The notes beneath the pieces are model-generated. The model saw only the letters and a list, made by a program, of their open reading frames with translations. It did no database searches and was not told the origin of the DNA. Shown piece after piece: positions 11,922-22,599 of a stretch of DNA of 64,000 nucleotides. Position 1 is the stretch's first letter; each line of letters opens with the position of its first letter. Source of the stretch: Eucommia ulmoides (lineage: Eukaryota; Streptophyta; Magnoliopsida; Garryales; Eucommiaceae); NCBI GenBank assembly GCA_016647705.1, contig JAENRU010000487.1, positions 806,001 through 870,000 on the forward strand, in the 5' to 3' direction. Both the position numbers and the translations under genes were made by a program.

Positions 11922-14722
11922 ATGGATCACGTTCGATTGTTATTGTATTGGGGTGGTAGAATATTGGAAGGTACGGAGTTCGGGGTTTGTTATAGTACAT
12001 CAGTTGTAAAATCTTTGGTTGTCCGTAGGGGAACAAGCTTAAATGAATTAATTGAGACGCTAAAACCATGTGTTCTTGAAGATGGGGTTACTGGAATTTT
12101 GAAACTAAAGTGTAGGATGCCGATGGCTCTTTTCGGGTCGAACTATAAATATACCTTGTTTTCTATCGAGGATGACTCAGCATTAAACCAAGTGCTTGAG
12201 TTACCTCTTTATATACCCTCCCTTCTTGCTGTTGAAGTATATGTAGAGATTGAACGGGCATTTGATGATGGTCCAAATTTTTTTCCCCCAAGTGGTCATT
12301 TTACCAACTTAATGACCCAGAGTTTAAATCCGTACAGTACCCAATCTGACGGACAATTTTTCGGCACCGTTCCCCAAGCAGTCCAATCTAATTACACCAT
12401 CCCACCCCCTTACAGTCTAGAACAATATCATTCCCACAATACTCCTATGCTGCACCCCCAATTACTTGAGTCTAATTACACCGTCCCACTCCCCTATATT
12501 CCAGAGCAAGATCATTCTCATAGTATGATTGACCGTGGTCATGGCACCAGCTCTGCTCTTCCACATCCCCATTATTCACCGAGTAGTCCGCCGCAAGATA
12601 ACATAAGTAATTATGGTGGTGACTTTGATACAATTGATAGTCGCGACGATGTGTCAGAAGAAGAGTTCGATGCGGATTTAGCGTTTCAGCCAGACGAAGA
12701 TGTAGATACTGGGCCTAGCGGGCAAGGGGGTGAAAATCAGCAATTGGAGTTAGACAATGTAATTTCATTTTTCAATAACTTGGAATGGGGTGACGACGAT
12801 GACTTGGCGAAATACGAGCCGAAGTTGCGGAAGAATTTTTGGACACCGGAGATGGACGAATTCCGTACTGGTATGGTCTTTAAGGACAAGGAACATCTCC
12901 AGCAGGCCGTCAAATTTTACCACTTGAAAAAGAACAAAGAGTTTTATGTCTCGCAAACGAACAAGAAGCTCTGGTCGATTAATTGTTCGCATGGATGCGA
13001 TTGGAGGTTGCGGGCGGGGAGGAAAAAAAGTCACGGTATGTTTGAGATTACACAGTATGAGGGGCAACACACATGTTTCTATAATCATACTGCTGTAGAT
13101 CATAAAAATTTGGATTCTGCACTCATTTCGAACCTAATACTTGGACAAGTAGAACAGGATCCAGAATTGAAGATTGGCGTCATTGTGGCTTACGTGAAGG
13201 AGGCTCATGGATACACTATCTCCTATAGAAAAGCTTGGTTGGCTAGATCTAAAGTCATTGAGACCTTGTTCGGAGATTGGGATGAATCATACCGGAAGTT
13301 ACCGAAATTTATGGTCGCGTTGCAGCACTACAATGCAGGTACGATTGTCGAGTGGCGCACTGTGTCGACTGATATGCCTGACTATAGGATGTTCGACATG
13401 GTATTTTGGGCATTCAAAGCTTCAGTCGACGGATGGCGTTATTGTCGCCCTGTAATCACCATTGACGGGACCCATTTGTATGGTAAATATGATGGAAAGA
13501 TTTTAATCGCCATAGGAATGACGTCGTCCAACAAGTGCTACCCATTGGCTTTTGCAGTCGTACCGACGGAGGATTACCGATGTTGGCGCTGGTTCATCTA
13601 CATGCTTAAGCGTCATATTGTCGGTGATCGTCCTGAGGTTACATTGATATCTGATAGACACGCCGGCATTATTAGTGCAGTTGACAATATTTGGCTTAAT
13701 CAACATAACGAGCCCCTCCGATATCATCGATTTTGTTTGCGGCACCTTTGTAGCAATTTCAATAAGATTGCTAAAAATCAGCATCTCAAAGATCTTGCTT
13801 GGAATGCAGGTGCTGCAACACAAATTCGAAAATACGATGCTATCATGGAAGAGATCAAAAAGATTGATGTTCAGGCGCATGCATGGTTGAGCAATCATGC
13901 ACCTTACAAATGGACCAGGGCACACGACAATGGTAAGCGTTGGGGAGTCATGACGACCAATTATGCAGAGGTATTTAACAATTGTTTAAAGGGTGCAAGA
14001 AATGTTCCAATAACTGCAGCCGTCAAGATTACGTTCTACAGGATGGTTAAATACTTTGATATTGGTCGACAACAAGCTTTAAAGGACTCAGCTGACGGTT
14101 ACGTATATGCTAAACACGTCGTTGATAAAATACAGAAATCTCAAGCCAAGTCTAAAACATACGAGATTCAAATATTCAATCGGTAATTTAGTATTCATTA
14201 TTATTTTTTCACGTTACATATAATTGTTACGACATAATTTAACAACTAAATATTTTTTTTTCTAGAGAGAATATGATATTCCATGTGAAAACTAGGAAGA
14301 CCCTTACTGGGGGCTTGATTCCTCATGAAGTCACACTAGGAGATAACCCTGATTGCACATGTGGGAAGTTTAAAATTTGGCGATATCCGTGCTCCCATAT
14401 GCTTGCGGCCACGGAGTATAGTGGAGTTAATGCATTCCGCTATATTGCTGCTGAGTATACAATGACAAACCAATTGATGGCATGGGAGTCTTCGTTTAGG
14501 CCGATTCTTCATGAGGACTACTGGCCAGAGACCAATTTTTCGAACCTCATTCCAGACCATGATAGACTTCGAGTTGTGCATCGTGGTCGACCCAATTCCA
14601 CTCGCATTCAAAACGAGATGGATCAGTCGCGCAGAACAATGACAAATCGTTGCGGTTTATGTTCCCAAACTGGACATGATAGGCGAAAATGTCCATCCCG
14701 ACCCCGCCATACACCCAATTGA
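11922..14722 (+). CDS. MULE transposase (MURA-like), two exons, 905 aa
   Basis: The catalytic protein for cut-and-paste transposition; acts on the TIRs. Exons 11922-14182 and 14266-14722; the 83-nt intron has GTAATT...TCTAG borders and splits an Arg codon. Domains: PB1-like N-terminus (1-110), Pro/Ser/His-rich linker (about 120-230), acidic stretch (235-300), Mutator DNA-binding zinc domain with C355, C359, H383, C385, MULE transposase domain with DDE candidates D515, D578 and E683 and the CxxH motif C605/H608, SWIM finger C784, C786, C796, H798, and a C-terminal CCHC knuckle C883, C886, H891, C896. All expected key residues are present and there is no stop or frameshift. The start is the first ATG after a predicted leader acceptor. 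Probably transcribed from the left TIR. The intact gene suggests autonomy. Confidence 0.95.
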
Positions 14723-14861
14723 TCTTATCGGTTTATTGTAATGAATGTTTATGCTATTTTTTTTTGTTATGTCAACTGTTATGTATTATTGTTGCGCATA
14801 TTGCCTTTATAATGAATCTTATATTTTGTTTATAAATATGATTAAATTTTAATTTCGTACT
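14678..14861. repeat. MULE internal inverted duplication, left copy
   Basis: This block contains the last 45 coding bases of the transposase, its stop, its 3' flank and the TATA-containing region upstream of the first small gene. It recurs inverted at 18988-19186 with few substitutions and small indels. Shared stretches include acccaattgatcttatcgg and ttgtttataaatatgatta. Confidence 0.92.
14831..14838 (+). promoter_or_regulatory. TATA box upstream of the first small MULE gene
   Basis: TATAAATA lies 43 bp before the ATG at 14881, in the 158-bp gap after the transposase stop. It is inside the block duplicated ahead of the PMD gene. Good spacing for a core promoter with a very short leader; inferred. 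Confidence 0.45.
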
Positions 14862-14880
14862 AAAATTAAAAGGATTGAAA

Positions 14881-15315
14881 ATGTACACGGTGAGAGATTT
14901 GTATCGTTCAATGGGACGTAACTGGCTTTTGGAAGACGAATTCTCATACTCTTTAGATCCAAGAGTTCGTTACTCTTCACGGTCGGTTGCAAGGATGCGG
15001 GAGGAATACACTTATCGTGTCAACCAATCAGAGGTTATGGTGGACGGATGCAGGCAATATAATATTCCAATAGTGCATCAATTGGCCAGAACAATGCCAA
15101 CAGACACGCCGCATAATCTTCAAATGGCGTTGCATCGCTACCGTGAAGAAAATAACCGAATGCAAATTCGAATTTTTCGACATGAGCTTAAAACGACGGC
15201 ACGTGAGCGTCTTGAACAAGGTTTGTTCGCCGAATCGCGTACTTACATGAGACATGCAAAGAGTCCTCAATATCAGTCAGATATTGAAATGTCTGATGAT
15301 GAGAGTAATGTTTAA
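14881..15315 (+). CDS. small MULE-encoded protein 1, 144 aa, unknown function
   Basis: The ATG at 14881 follows gattgaaa, and the frame ends in TAA at 15315. I do not recognise a family. The protein is Arg/Glu-rich, with a central EEYTYRVNQSE segment, a helical EENNRMQIR region and an acidic Ser-rich tail (EMSDDESNV) with casein-kinase-2-like sites. It is clearly similar to the next gene (YRVN and ENNRM blocks in the same order), so the two are paralogs. No signal peptide, membrane segment or known catalytic motif is visible. Position between transposase and the next gene, with its own TATA box, suggests an accessory role in transposition or in countering silencing, as other Mutator elements carry such extra genes (mudrB, VANDAL vanC); this is inference. 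Confidence 0.7.
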   Translation: MYTVRDLYRSMGRNWLLEDEFSYSLDPRVRYSSRSVARMREEYTYRVNQSEVMVDGCRQYNIPIVHQLARTMPTDTPHNLQMALHRYREENNRMQIRIFRHELKTTARERLEQGLFAESRTYMRHAKSPQYQSDIEMSDDESNV

Positions 15316-15602
15316 TGAAGTAACGTTGGTGAATTGTAGTTTAATTATGTATTTCCTTTGAAATCTAATGTATCATTTCTACGTTAAATTATAATAACGT
15401 TACTTCTCCCAAACAACTGACTTTTTCTCTTTCAATTGATAGGTGATGTTGGGTTAGTTTTTTTTTTAATTTAAGGCTCGTATACATAAGTTATAAAACA
15501 TAATTTTTCATTAATTATCTTTTTAAAAAACTAATTTTTTTGTGAACTCTTAATTTGCAGTATAATATTTGTAAAGAAACTGTTCAGCCTAAAATTTTCG
15601 TA

Positions 15603-16109
15603 ATGTCTTCACATATTAATTCAAGTGAAGAAAGTTCATATGGTTTTTCAAGTGAGGAGAACTCATATGGTGTTTGGGGTTGGCATGGACCGTGGGATCA
15701 CCAAAGATGTTGGGTTTTAAAACCATATTATGATGATTACTGGAGTGATCAAGAGACCAACCCGATAGAGTATCGCGTCGGTCTACGCCAAGAATGGGAA
15801 TACAGGGTGAATGAGTCTAACAACCTTGTATTTTGTTTGAGAAATCTTAATGCACCAGTTCCGCATCGTCGAAGTCTTCAGATGCCTCGACGATGTATAA
15901 TTGATGACACAACCGAGATTGAAGATGCTATTACACGAATTCGCCTGGAGAATAATCGAATGTTGTTGCGCAGAAATAGATATTATCTACTACAACTAGC
16001 CAATGAAATGGCTGCCGCAAGCAACAGAGCACTCTCTCCAAACGAATACCATAACGTGATAAATAACAATGAATATTTGTCTGAGGGGTACATGTCGAAT
16101 GAAGAATAA
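15603..16109 (+). CDS. small MULE-encoded protein 2, 168 aa, paralog of protein 1
   Basis: The ATG at 15603 (MSSHINSSEESSYG) opens a frame to the TAA at 16109. The codons upstream are open but have no ATG, and a good splice acceptor (aatttgcag, ending at 15560) lies 43 bases upstream, so a 5' leader intron is likely. The N-terminus has two SSEExSYG repeats and a Trp-rich WGWHGPW stretch. The centre has EWEYRVNESN and LENNRM blocks matching protein 1, and the tail is acidic (SEGYMSNEE). No recognised domain. It ends 438 bp from the convergent PMD gene. Likely arose by duplication of protein 1 or the reverse; function unknown. Confidence 0.65.
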   Translation: MSSHINSSEESSYGFSSEENSYGVWGWHGPWDHQRCWVLKPYYDDYWSDQETNPIEYRVGLRQEWEYRVNESNNLVFCLRNLNAPVPHRRSLQMPRRCIIDDTTEIEDAITRIRLENNRMLLRRNRYYLLQLANEMAAASNRALSPNEYHNVINNNEYLSEGYMSNEE

Positions 16110-16547
16110 TTAATTTTTGGCTCTGGTATTTTATTTTGGAGTGTTTTTATTGTCACTATTTTTATGATATTATGTACTGTATTTCTTATATACTGTCTTT
16201 GTTATGAGTTTTGTAACAAATATCGTTAAATTTGTTTCCGTCTATGTAATATTTTTTTAATATAATATTTATGATTATTTTAACTTTAATCGCCTTTAAT
16301 ATTATACCGTTACGAGTTGTTTTGCCTTTTTAAGAATCTTTCCGGAATGTTAGACACATTGCTCGATCTCTCATTTAAATTCTGTATCTATTTGCGAAGC
16401 AATATATACGGTACATCAACAACTTTCTAAATCTCCAGACGTTACAAAAAAATGTATTTACTAACTACATAAATTACTATATAACTATATATTTACAAAA
16501 AAAATATATTTACATTTCTATAACTAAACTATCAACTACATAACTAA
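16110..16547. other. convergent intergenic region in the MULE
   Basis: 438 bp between the stop codons of small protein 2 (+) and the PMD gene (-). It is AT-rich, has no frame, and should hold both 3' UTRs and terminators. No inverted repeat or clear poly(A) signal decides the ends. Confidence 0.5.
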
Positions 16548-18946
16548 TTATGTACCGCAAGGCCTCCGACGGACGTTCCTCCGCCCTCGTCGTTGTGCAA
16601 CAGGAGGTTCCTCAGCCTCCTCATGAACTTGTGTAACTTGTCCGAAGTTCGTGAACGCCTGATGCATACTCCCCGGGATAGCATCGACGTCGTCCTCGAA
16701 CCACGGCACCGGCGACACTTGTCTTTGCAATCTTGTGGGTTCGGCAAATGCCACCGGAGGAATGACGCCTGAAGTTGAAATAAATTCATCCATCTCCGGA
16801 GTGACGAATGACGATGACGGGTGTGTACCTAGCTGCGATGCGTAATGCGAATAAGGGTCATGCATCTGGTACACGTTGGATGGCCCAGCATCGTCACCCA
16901 TGCCGTACGAACTAGATGATCCGGCATGAGCGCCCATGCCGTACGTACTAGATGATCCGGCATAAGCGCCCATGCCGTACGATGTAGAAGGTTCGGCATC
17001 GCCCACACTACCTGGACGATAGGCATCAGAAGTCCATGGCTGAGGAGAAGGCTGAGGAGCAGCCTGAGGAGATGAAGGAACGTCAGCTGCCACATGGCGT
17101 GGTACTCCTCGATACATCCTCCCAATGGTGCCATCATTGATGGCATGAGCCAGCTCGATACCCGATTCTGCAGTACCGGACCGTAGGGTTAGATCACTCA
17201 AGCGTATCAAGTTTGATACCTCCGTATCCTACGAAACACATAAATTGGTTTAATTAATACATGAATAATAACAACATAATCTAACTCATATAACTAAACA
17301 AATGGTACAGTCAATGTGATCATACATCTAATCCCAGTCGTCCTCCTATTGGTAGATACCCAAATTGAGGTTGGTACGCCGGGTTGACCAAAAATCTTCG
17401 TGTGATTCGCCAATACCAATCTATGTATTCTTGGTCAACCCCTATCCCTTGCTCAAAATTGGCGACATCTGGTGCTTGCCGATTATTCCACGCAACTATA
17501 TGTGCATGGTGATGGTCAGCCCAGTTTGCACGGAAGTATCCTCGCCGAGTAATTTTGTGCAAGTTCCTGTCCCACATTATCGGTTCAGGAACCCCTTGGC
17601 GATAACCAAACTGTCGTAGCACGCGGAGGGGATACGTGTACTCGACAATCTCATAGCATATTAGGGGCAACTTTGCCATCCAAATATCTTCTCCATCTTT
17701 AGTATATGGAGGCAAAGTCGGCAAGGTATAGGGCATCCAAATGACCTGTAAAATAAAATATAAACAAACAAATAAAAAAATTAAAATTTCGATATAAGTA
17801 AATAAATAACCTCGTCATTCTTCAAGCGATCTAACTGATCGCGATACACCACCAAAATATGCATCGGCAAATTATCCAAATTAAATTGAAGAGTCCACCT
17901 GTACACCAAAAATATAAATCATAAGTTTAATATCCATAAATAAATATCTATTACATGATAAATGAAATTAAAAATAAAATACTAATTACTTACCAATAAC
18001 CCCTCGGAGCAGCTGGGAACTTCAAGTCGCCGCCGTAGTCGAGCTCTCCGAATGATATATTATAGTCGGGGAGAGGGACTACTTCAGGCCGAAGCCTTGG
18101 AAATCGCTCCCAAGCCCAACACTCCAACAAAAATAGGCACCCGGCAATGTGTTTCGTGTTGGGCTTCGTCGCCTTACAGAGCTCGCGGTAGAGGATCGCT
18201 AGGGTCGCACTGCCCCAGCTATACTTGACGAAAGGTGTCAAGTCACGCAGCAGTAGGAGGTAGGCTAACTTAACTCTGTTGTGTGATTTATCAGAAAACA
18301 ACATCTCACCAAGCATAAGCAAGCAATATGCACGTGCGTAGCAATGCATAACCTCCTCGTCGGCCTCGTCAGGAACTATAGCAAAGGTATCCCGTAACCA
18401 CTTCAGCGTCAAAGACCCATTCCTAATCTTATCCACTGGTGGTTGCACTCCGAGTAGCTCACCGCAGAGTCTCTGCCAGACGGTATCCTCATGCGAGTCA
18501 TCATTCTGGATAACTGGCAACCCATGCACGGGTAACCCCAATAAGACGGTCACGTCCTGCAATGTGACAGTCATCTCCCCGACGGGTAGATGGAAAGTGT
18601 GCGTCTCCGGACGCCATCTCTCTACCAACGCGGTTATGAGGGCTCTATCTAACCGCTTCGGCCACAACCTAAATGGGCCGTACAAACCAACTGATTCTAT
18701 TAACTGTATAACTCTAGGGGGGACATTTTCTCTCCATTCCCCTACATCGTGTCCAACACAGTCAAAAGTATTGATATCCTGAAACATTTAATAAGACATA
18801 ATAAATAACATTAAAAAATTAAAAAACTTAAATAAAAAAAAAACAAATGCAATAACCTAAATGTTTACCTGCGCTAACCAAACTAGTTCGGACCTGTGCT
18901 GTCCCTGTTGGTGTAGAACTGAAGTATCTTCAGGCCCAGGATGCAT
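16548..18946 (-). CDS. plant mobile domain (PMD) protein in the MULE, five exons, 683 aa
   Basis: PMD proteins occur in plant transposons and as domesticated host genes (MAIL1/MAIN family) involved in silencing and genome integrity; their biochemistry is unsettled. Coding exons: 18946-18869, 18778-17994, 17898-17811, 17745-17326, 17228-16548, all with GT/AG borders and matching phases. Exon 1 encodes MHPGPEDTSVLHQQG...HRSELVW, the classic PMD start. Exon 2 holds the core, with GLYGPFRLWPKRLDRALI, ERWRPETHTFHLPVGEMTVT and LQDVTVLLGLPV blocks. The C-terminal part is disordered, with three 12-residue SYGMGxxAGSS repeats and a basic RRGRRNVRRR tail that could be a nuclear signal. It is convergent with the transposase. 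A splice acceptor ends two bases before the ATG, fitting splicing from the right-TIR leader. No damage seen. Confidence 0.93.
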
Positions 18947-18987
18947 AGCTGAAATTTTTTCCCACAACACTCGTGGTAAATTTGTTA

Positions 18988-19186
18988 GTACGAAATTAAA
19001 ATTTAATCATATTTATAAACAAAATATAAGATTCATTATAAAGAAATGTGCGCGACAAGTGCATAAAATTTATAATACATAAAAGTTGACATAACAAAAA
19101 AATAAAGTAGCATAAACATTCATTACAATAAACCGATAAGATCAATTGGGTGCAAGGCAGGGTCGGGATAGACATTTTCGCCTATC
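18988..19186. repeat. MULE internal inverted duplication, right copy
   Basis: Inverted copy of 14678-14861: the transposase 3' coding end, stop and downstream flank, including the TATAAATA (19010-19017, minus strand). It lies 42 bp before the PMD start codon, inside the predicted PMD leader intron. At its outer edge homology stops at gatagg and the tandem array begins. Confidence 0.92.
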
Positions 19187-19189
19187 AAA

Positions 19190-21060
19190 ATTTAATAACT
19201 AAATTAACAAATTAAACAAATAATAGGTATTTAAATTTTATATTTTTCTAATTGTCAAATTTTCAGGGGCCAAAGTGTATATTTTTAATTAAATAGCTAA
19301 ATTAGAAAATTAAACTAACTAAAAGTGTAATATGTTGATTTATATTTTCCTACACATGTGAAAGGGGCGAAAGTGTAATTTTTAATTTAACAACTAAATT
19401 AAACAAATAATAGGTATTTTAATTTTATATTTTTCTAATTATCAAAATTTAAGGGGCCAAAGTGTATATTTTTAATTAAATAGCTAAATTAAAAAATAAA
19501 ACTAACTAAAAGTGTAATTTTTAATTTAACAACTAAATTAACAAATTAAATAAATACATTTTAAATTAAATAACAAAATTCAAAAATGAAACTAACTAAC
19601 AATTTATTTTAAAATAATAGGTTGAAATTTTATATTTTTGTAATTGAAAAAATTTCAGGGGCCAAAGTGTATATTTTTCTACACATGTGAAAAGGGCGAA
19701 AGTGTAATTTTTAATTTAACAACTAAATTAACAAATTAAATAAATACATTTTAAATTAAATAACGAAATTAAAAAATGAAACTAACTAATAATTTATTTT
19801 AAAACAATAGGTTGATATTTAATATTTTTCTAATTGAAAAAATTTCAAGGGCCAAAGTGTATATTTTCGTACACATGTGAAAGGGGCGAAAGTGTAATTT
19901 TTAATTTAACAACTAAATTAACAAATTAAATAAATACATTTTAAATTAAATAACGAAATTAAAAAATGAAACTAACTAATAATTTATTTTAAAACAATAG
20001 GTTGATATTTAATATTTTTCTAATTGAAAAAATTTCAAGGGCCAAAGTGTATATTTTCGTACACATGTGAAAGGGGCGAAAGTGTAATTTTTAATTTAAC
20101 AACTAAATTAACAAATTAAATAAATACATTTTAAATTAAATAACAAAATTAAAAAATGAAACTAACTAACAATTTATTTTAAAACAATAGGTTGAATATT
20201 TAATATTTTTCTAATTGAAAAAATTTCAAGGGCCAAAGTATATATTTTCGTACACATGTGAAAGGGGCGAAAGTGTAATTTTTAATTTAACAACTAAATT
20301 AAACAAATAATAGGTATTTTAATTTTATATTTTTCTAATTATCAAAATTTAAGGGGCCAAAGTGTATATTTTTAATTAAATAGCTAAATTAAAAAATTAA
20401 ACTAACTAAAAATGTAATATGTTGATTTATATTTTCGTACACATGTGAACGGGGTGAAAGTGTAATTTTTAATTTAACAACTAAATTAACAAATTAAATA
20501 AATACATTTTAAATTAAATAACGAAATTAAAAAATGAAATTAACTAATAATTTATTTTAAAACAATAGGTTGAATATTTAATATTTTTCTAATTGAAAAA
20601 ATTTCAAGGGCCAAAGTGTATATTTTCCTACACATGTGAACGGGACGAAAGTATAATTTTTAATTTAACAACTAAATTAAACAAATAATAGGTATTTTAA
20701 TTTTATATTTTTTTAATTATCAAAATTTAAGGGGCCAAAGTGTATATTTTTAATTAAATAGCTAAATTAAAAAATTAAACTAACTAAAAATGTAATATGT
20801 TGATTTATATTTTCGTACACATGTGAAAGGGGCGAAAGTGTAATTTTTAATTTAACAACTAAATTAATAAATTAAATAAATACATTTTAAATTAAATAAC
20901 AAAATTAAAAAATGAAACTAACTAACAATTTATTTTAAAACAATAGGTTGAATATTTAATATTTTTTTCAGGGGTCAAAGTGTATATTTTTCTACATATG
21001 TGAAAGGAGACAAAGTGTAATTTTTAATTTAACAACTAAATTAACAAATTAAACTAACCA
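19190..21060. repeat. right tandem repeat array of the MULE
   Basis: Same unit families as the left array, in inverted orientation, with markers cacatgtgaaaggggcgaaa and ggggccaaagtgtata. Mixed spacing of about 190 bp and shorter truncated units. It is shorter and less homogeneous than the left array. It lies in the predicted PMD leader intron. Confidence 0.9.
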
Positions 21061-21408
21061 ACTAATTAAACAACTAAACCAACAAATTAAATTAACAAAA
21101 CAAACAAACTAACTAATAATTTATTTTAAAATAATATATTAAAAATTTATATTTTCCTAGTTGTTAAACTTTTAGGGGTCAAAGTGCATATTTTTTTTAA
21201 TTAAATAGCTAGAGTAAAAAATTAAACTAACTAACTAACATTTTTTTTAAAATAATATATTATTTTATATTTTCTTAAACATGTGAAAATGGTCAAAGTA
21301 TAATTTTTACTTCAACAATTAAATTAACCAACTAACTAACAAATAAAGGTAAAAAATATACTAATTAAATTAACAAATAAATTAAAAAAACGTTAAAAAT
21401 ATACTAAC

Positions 21409-21542
21409 CTGTGAATAGAGGAGTAGAAGTCTGAATAGAAGAAGTATAACTAGAACAAAAAATATCAAAATGAAGAACAAATGAGAGAAGGAGGAAATGA
21501 AGAAATGTGAATTTTAATGAAATCCGGCAAGTGATATTTATA
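21409..21542 (-). promoter_or_regulatory. right-TIR promoter and leader exon of the PMD gene
   Basis: On the minus strand TATAAATA (21542-21535) is followed by the same C/T-rich leader as in the left TIR and the donor CACAG|GTTAGT (exon end 21409). An acceptor ttcag ends at 18949, with CT then ATG following. The predicted leader intron is 2460 nt (21408-18949). Confidence 0.65.
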
Positions 21543-21614
21543 GGCGAAGTTGTGCACATATACCGAGATTTCAAAAATTCAAAAATTCAAATTCAAATTC
21601 AAAAGGGAGAGGGG

Positions 21615-21965
21615 AAAGGGAGGGGGGAAAGAAGGCAGCCTAAAGGCTGCCTTCTTTGCAGCTTTGGCCGGTCAAACGACCGGCCGAAGCAAACGGCGAC
21701 CAGCCGTGGGAACGGCTGGTCGCCGTCTGTTGATCCCGCCCTTCACAAGGGCGGGATCATATTTTTAATAAAAAAAAAAATTTCATTTGATCCCGCCCTT
21801 GTGAAGGGCGGGATCAAATAAAAAAAAAAAAAAAATTTATTGATCCCGCCCTTCGTAAGGGCGGGATCAAATTAAATTAATTTTTTTTGATCCCGCTGTT
21901 CACAAGCGCGGGATCAAAAAAAAAAAAAAAATTCGATTTCGCCCTTCACAAGGGCGAAATGCATT
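21615..21965. repeat. array of GC-rich palindromes in the right TIR
   Basis: Mirror set of the left array: the ggcagcc stem, ggccggt/accggcc, aacggcgaccagcc stem, then gatcccgccc/gggcgggatc stems separated by A runs, ending with atttcgccc/gggcgaaat near 21935-21960. Stems stay self-complementary although loops and some stem bases differ between the TIRs. Confidence 0.9.
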
Positions 21966-22599
21966 ACTACGGTAAATAAGTTAAAAACTATTTTCATTCA
22001 GTAATTTTTTTTTTTTTAATATTTAATAGGTAAACAACTCTTATAAACTCTGACACTTTTCTAGATGATTCTTCTTGATTTGAGCTTTTCATTTTAAATT
22101 TTTTTTAGCATCTGTATTTATTCGATCCTCCCGTTAGAAATTCTGTCAAAACTAACCAAATGCTGAGAACGAATCCGTCATTTTATATTTTTCTATTTTT
22201 AAATATATATTTTTTTTCTTTGTTTTGACTTTCCTCTCGCCCTCCCTCCCACCCCCACCGGCCCCTATTATGAAGGGTGGAATCACCCCGGTAACAAGGG
22301 ATGTTACAGTGATTCCTCCCTGTTATGGGGGTGTTTGCACCCCTTCAACAAGGGGTGAAACTCCTCCTGTTTTCATAGGGGGGTGAACACCTCTTGTGAA
22401 ATGAAGGGGGAGAAAGAGAGAGGAAAAAAATTATTAAAAATAAGTAAAAATACTGTTTTGTCTCTATATTTTGTTAGTTTGGATGGAATTTCTGATGGAA
22501 TGATTAAATAAAAACGTCCTTATACTAAGAGAATTTAAAATGAAACACTCAAACGGAGAGAGACCATTTAGAAAAGTGTCAATACTTAGAGGATTTAAA

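Larger units (their letters stand above)
7722..22040. mobile_element. complete 14.3-kb Mutator-like element (MULE) with TIRs and four genes
   Basis: The left end gagttgtttacctattaaat and the right end are near-perfect inverted repeats; over the first 95 bp I see only about two differences. The element is flanked by a perfect 10-bp duplication ttataaactc (7712-7721 and 22041-22050), in the 8-11 bp range known for Mutator elements. TIRs of about 1.1 kb continue into inverted arrays of 190-bp repeats. Cargo: transposase (11922-14722, +), two small genes (14881-15315 and 15603-16109, +) and a convergent PMD gene (18946-16548, -). All four frames are open with usable splice sites, so the element may be autonomous and recently active. 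It is inserted in terpene synthase intron 2. Confidence 0.93.
20955..22040. repeat. right terminal inverted repeat of the MULE
   Basis: Inverted counterpart of 7722-8840 with the same order of tip, palindromes, TATA box, leader and splice donor. It differs mainly in a purine-rich stretch at 21555-21640 and in homopolymer lengths. Confidence 0.88.

Noticed and set aside
12765-13925. Antisense frames of 112 and 140 codons within the transposase
   Set aside because: Shadow frames of a clearly coding strand with all transposase motifs.
18564-19082. Plus-strand frames across the PMD gene
   Set aside because: Shadows of PMD exons and of the inverted duplication; no family match.
21507-21821. Open frames of 72-104 codons over the right TIR palindromes
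   Set aside because: They run through palindromes, poly-A runs and the leader, and have no counterpart in the left TIR in conserved frame.
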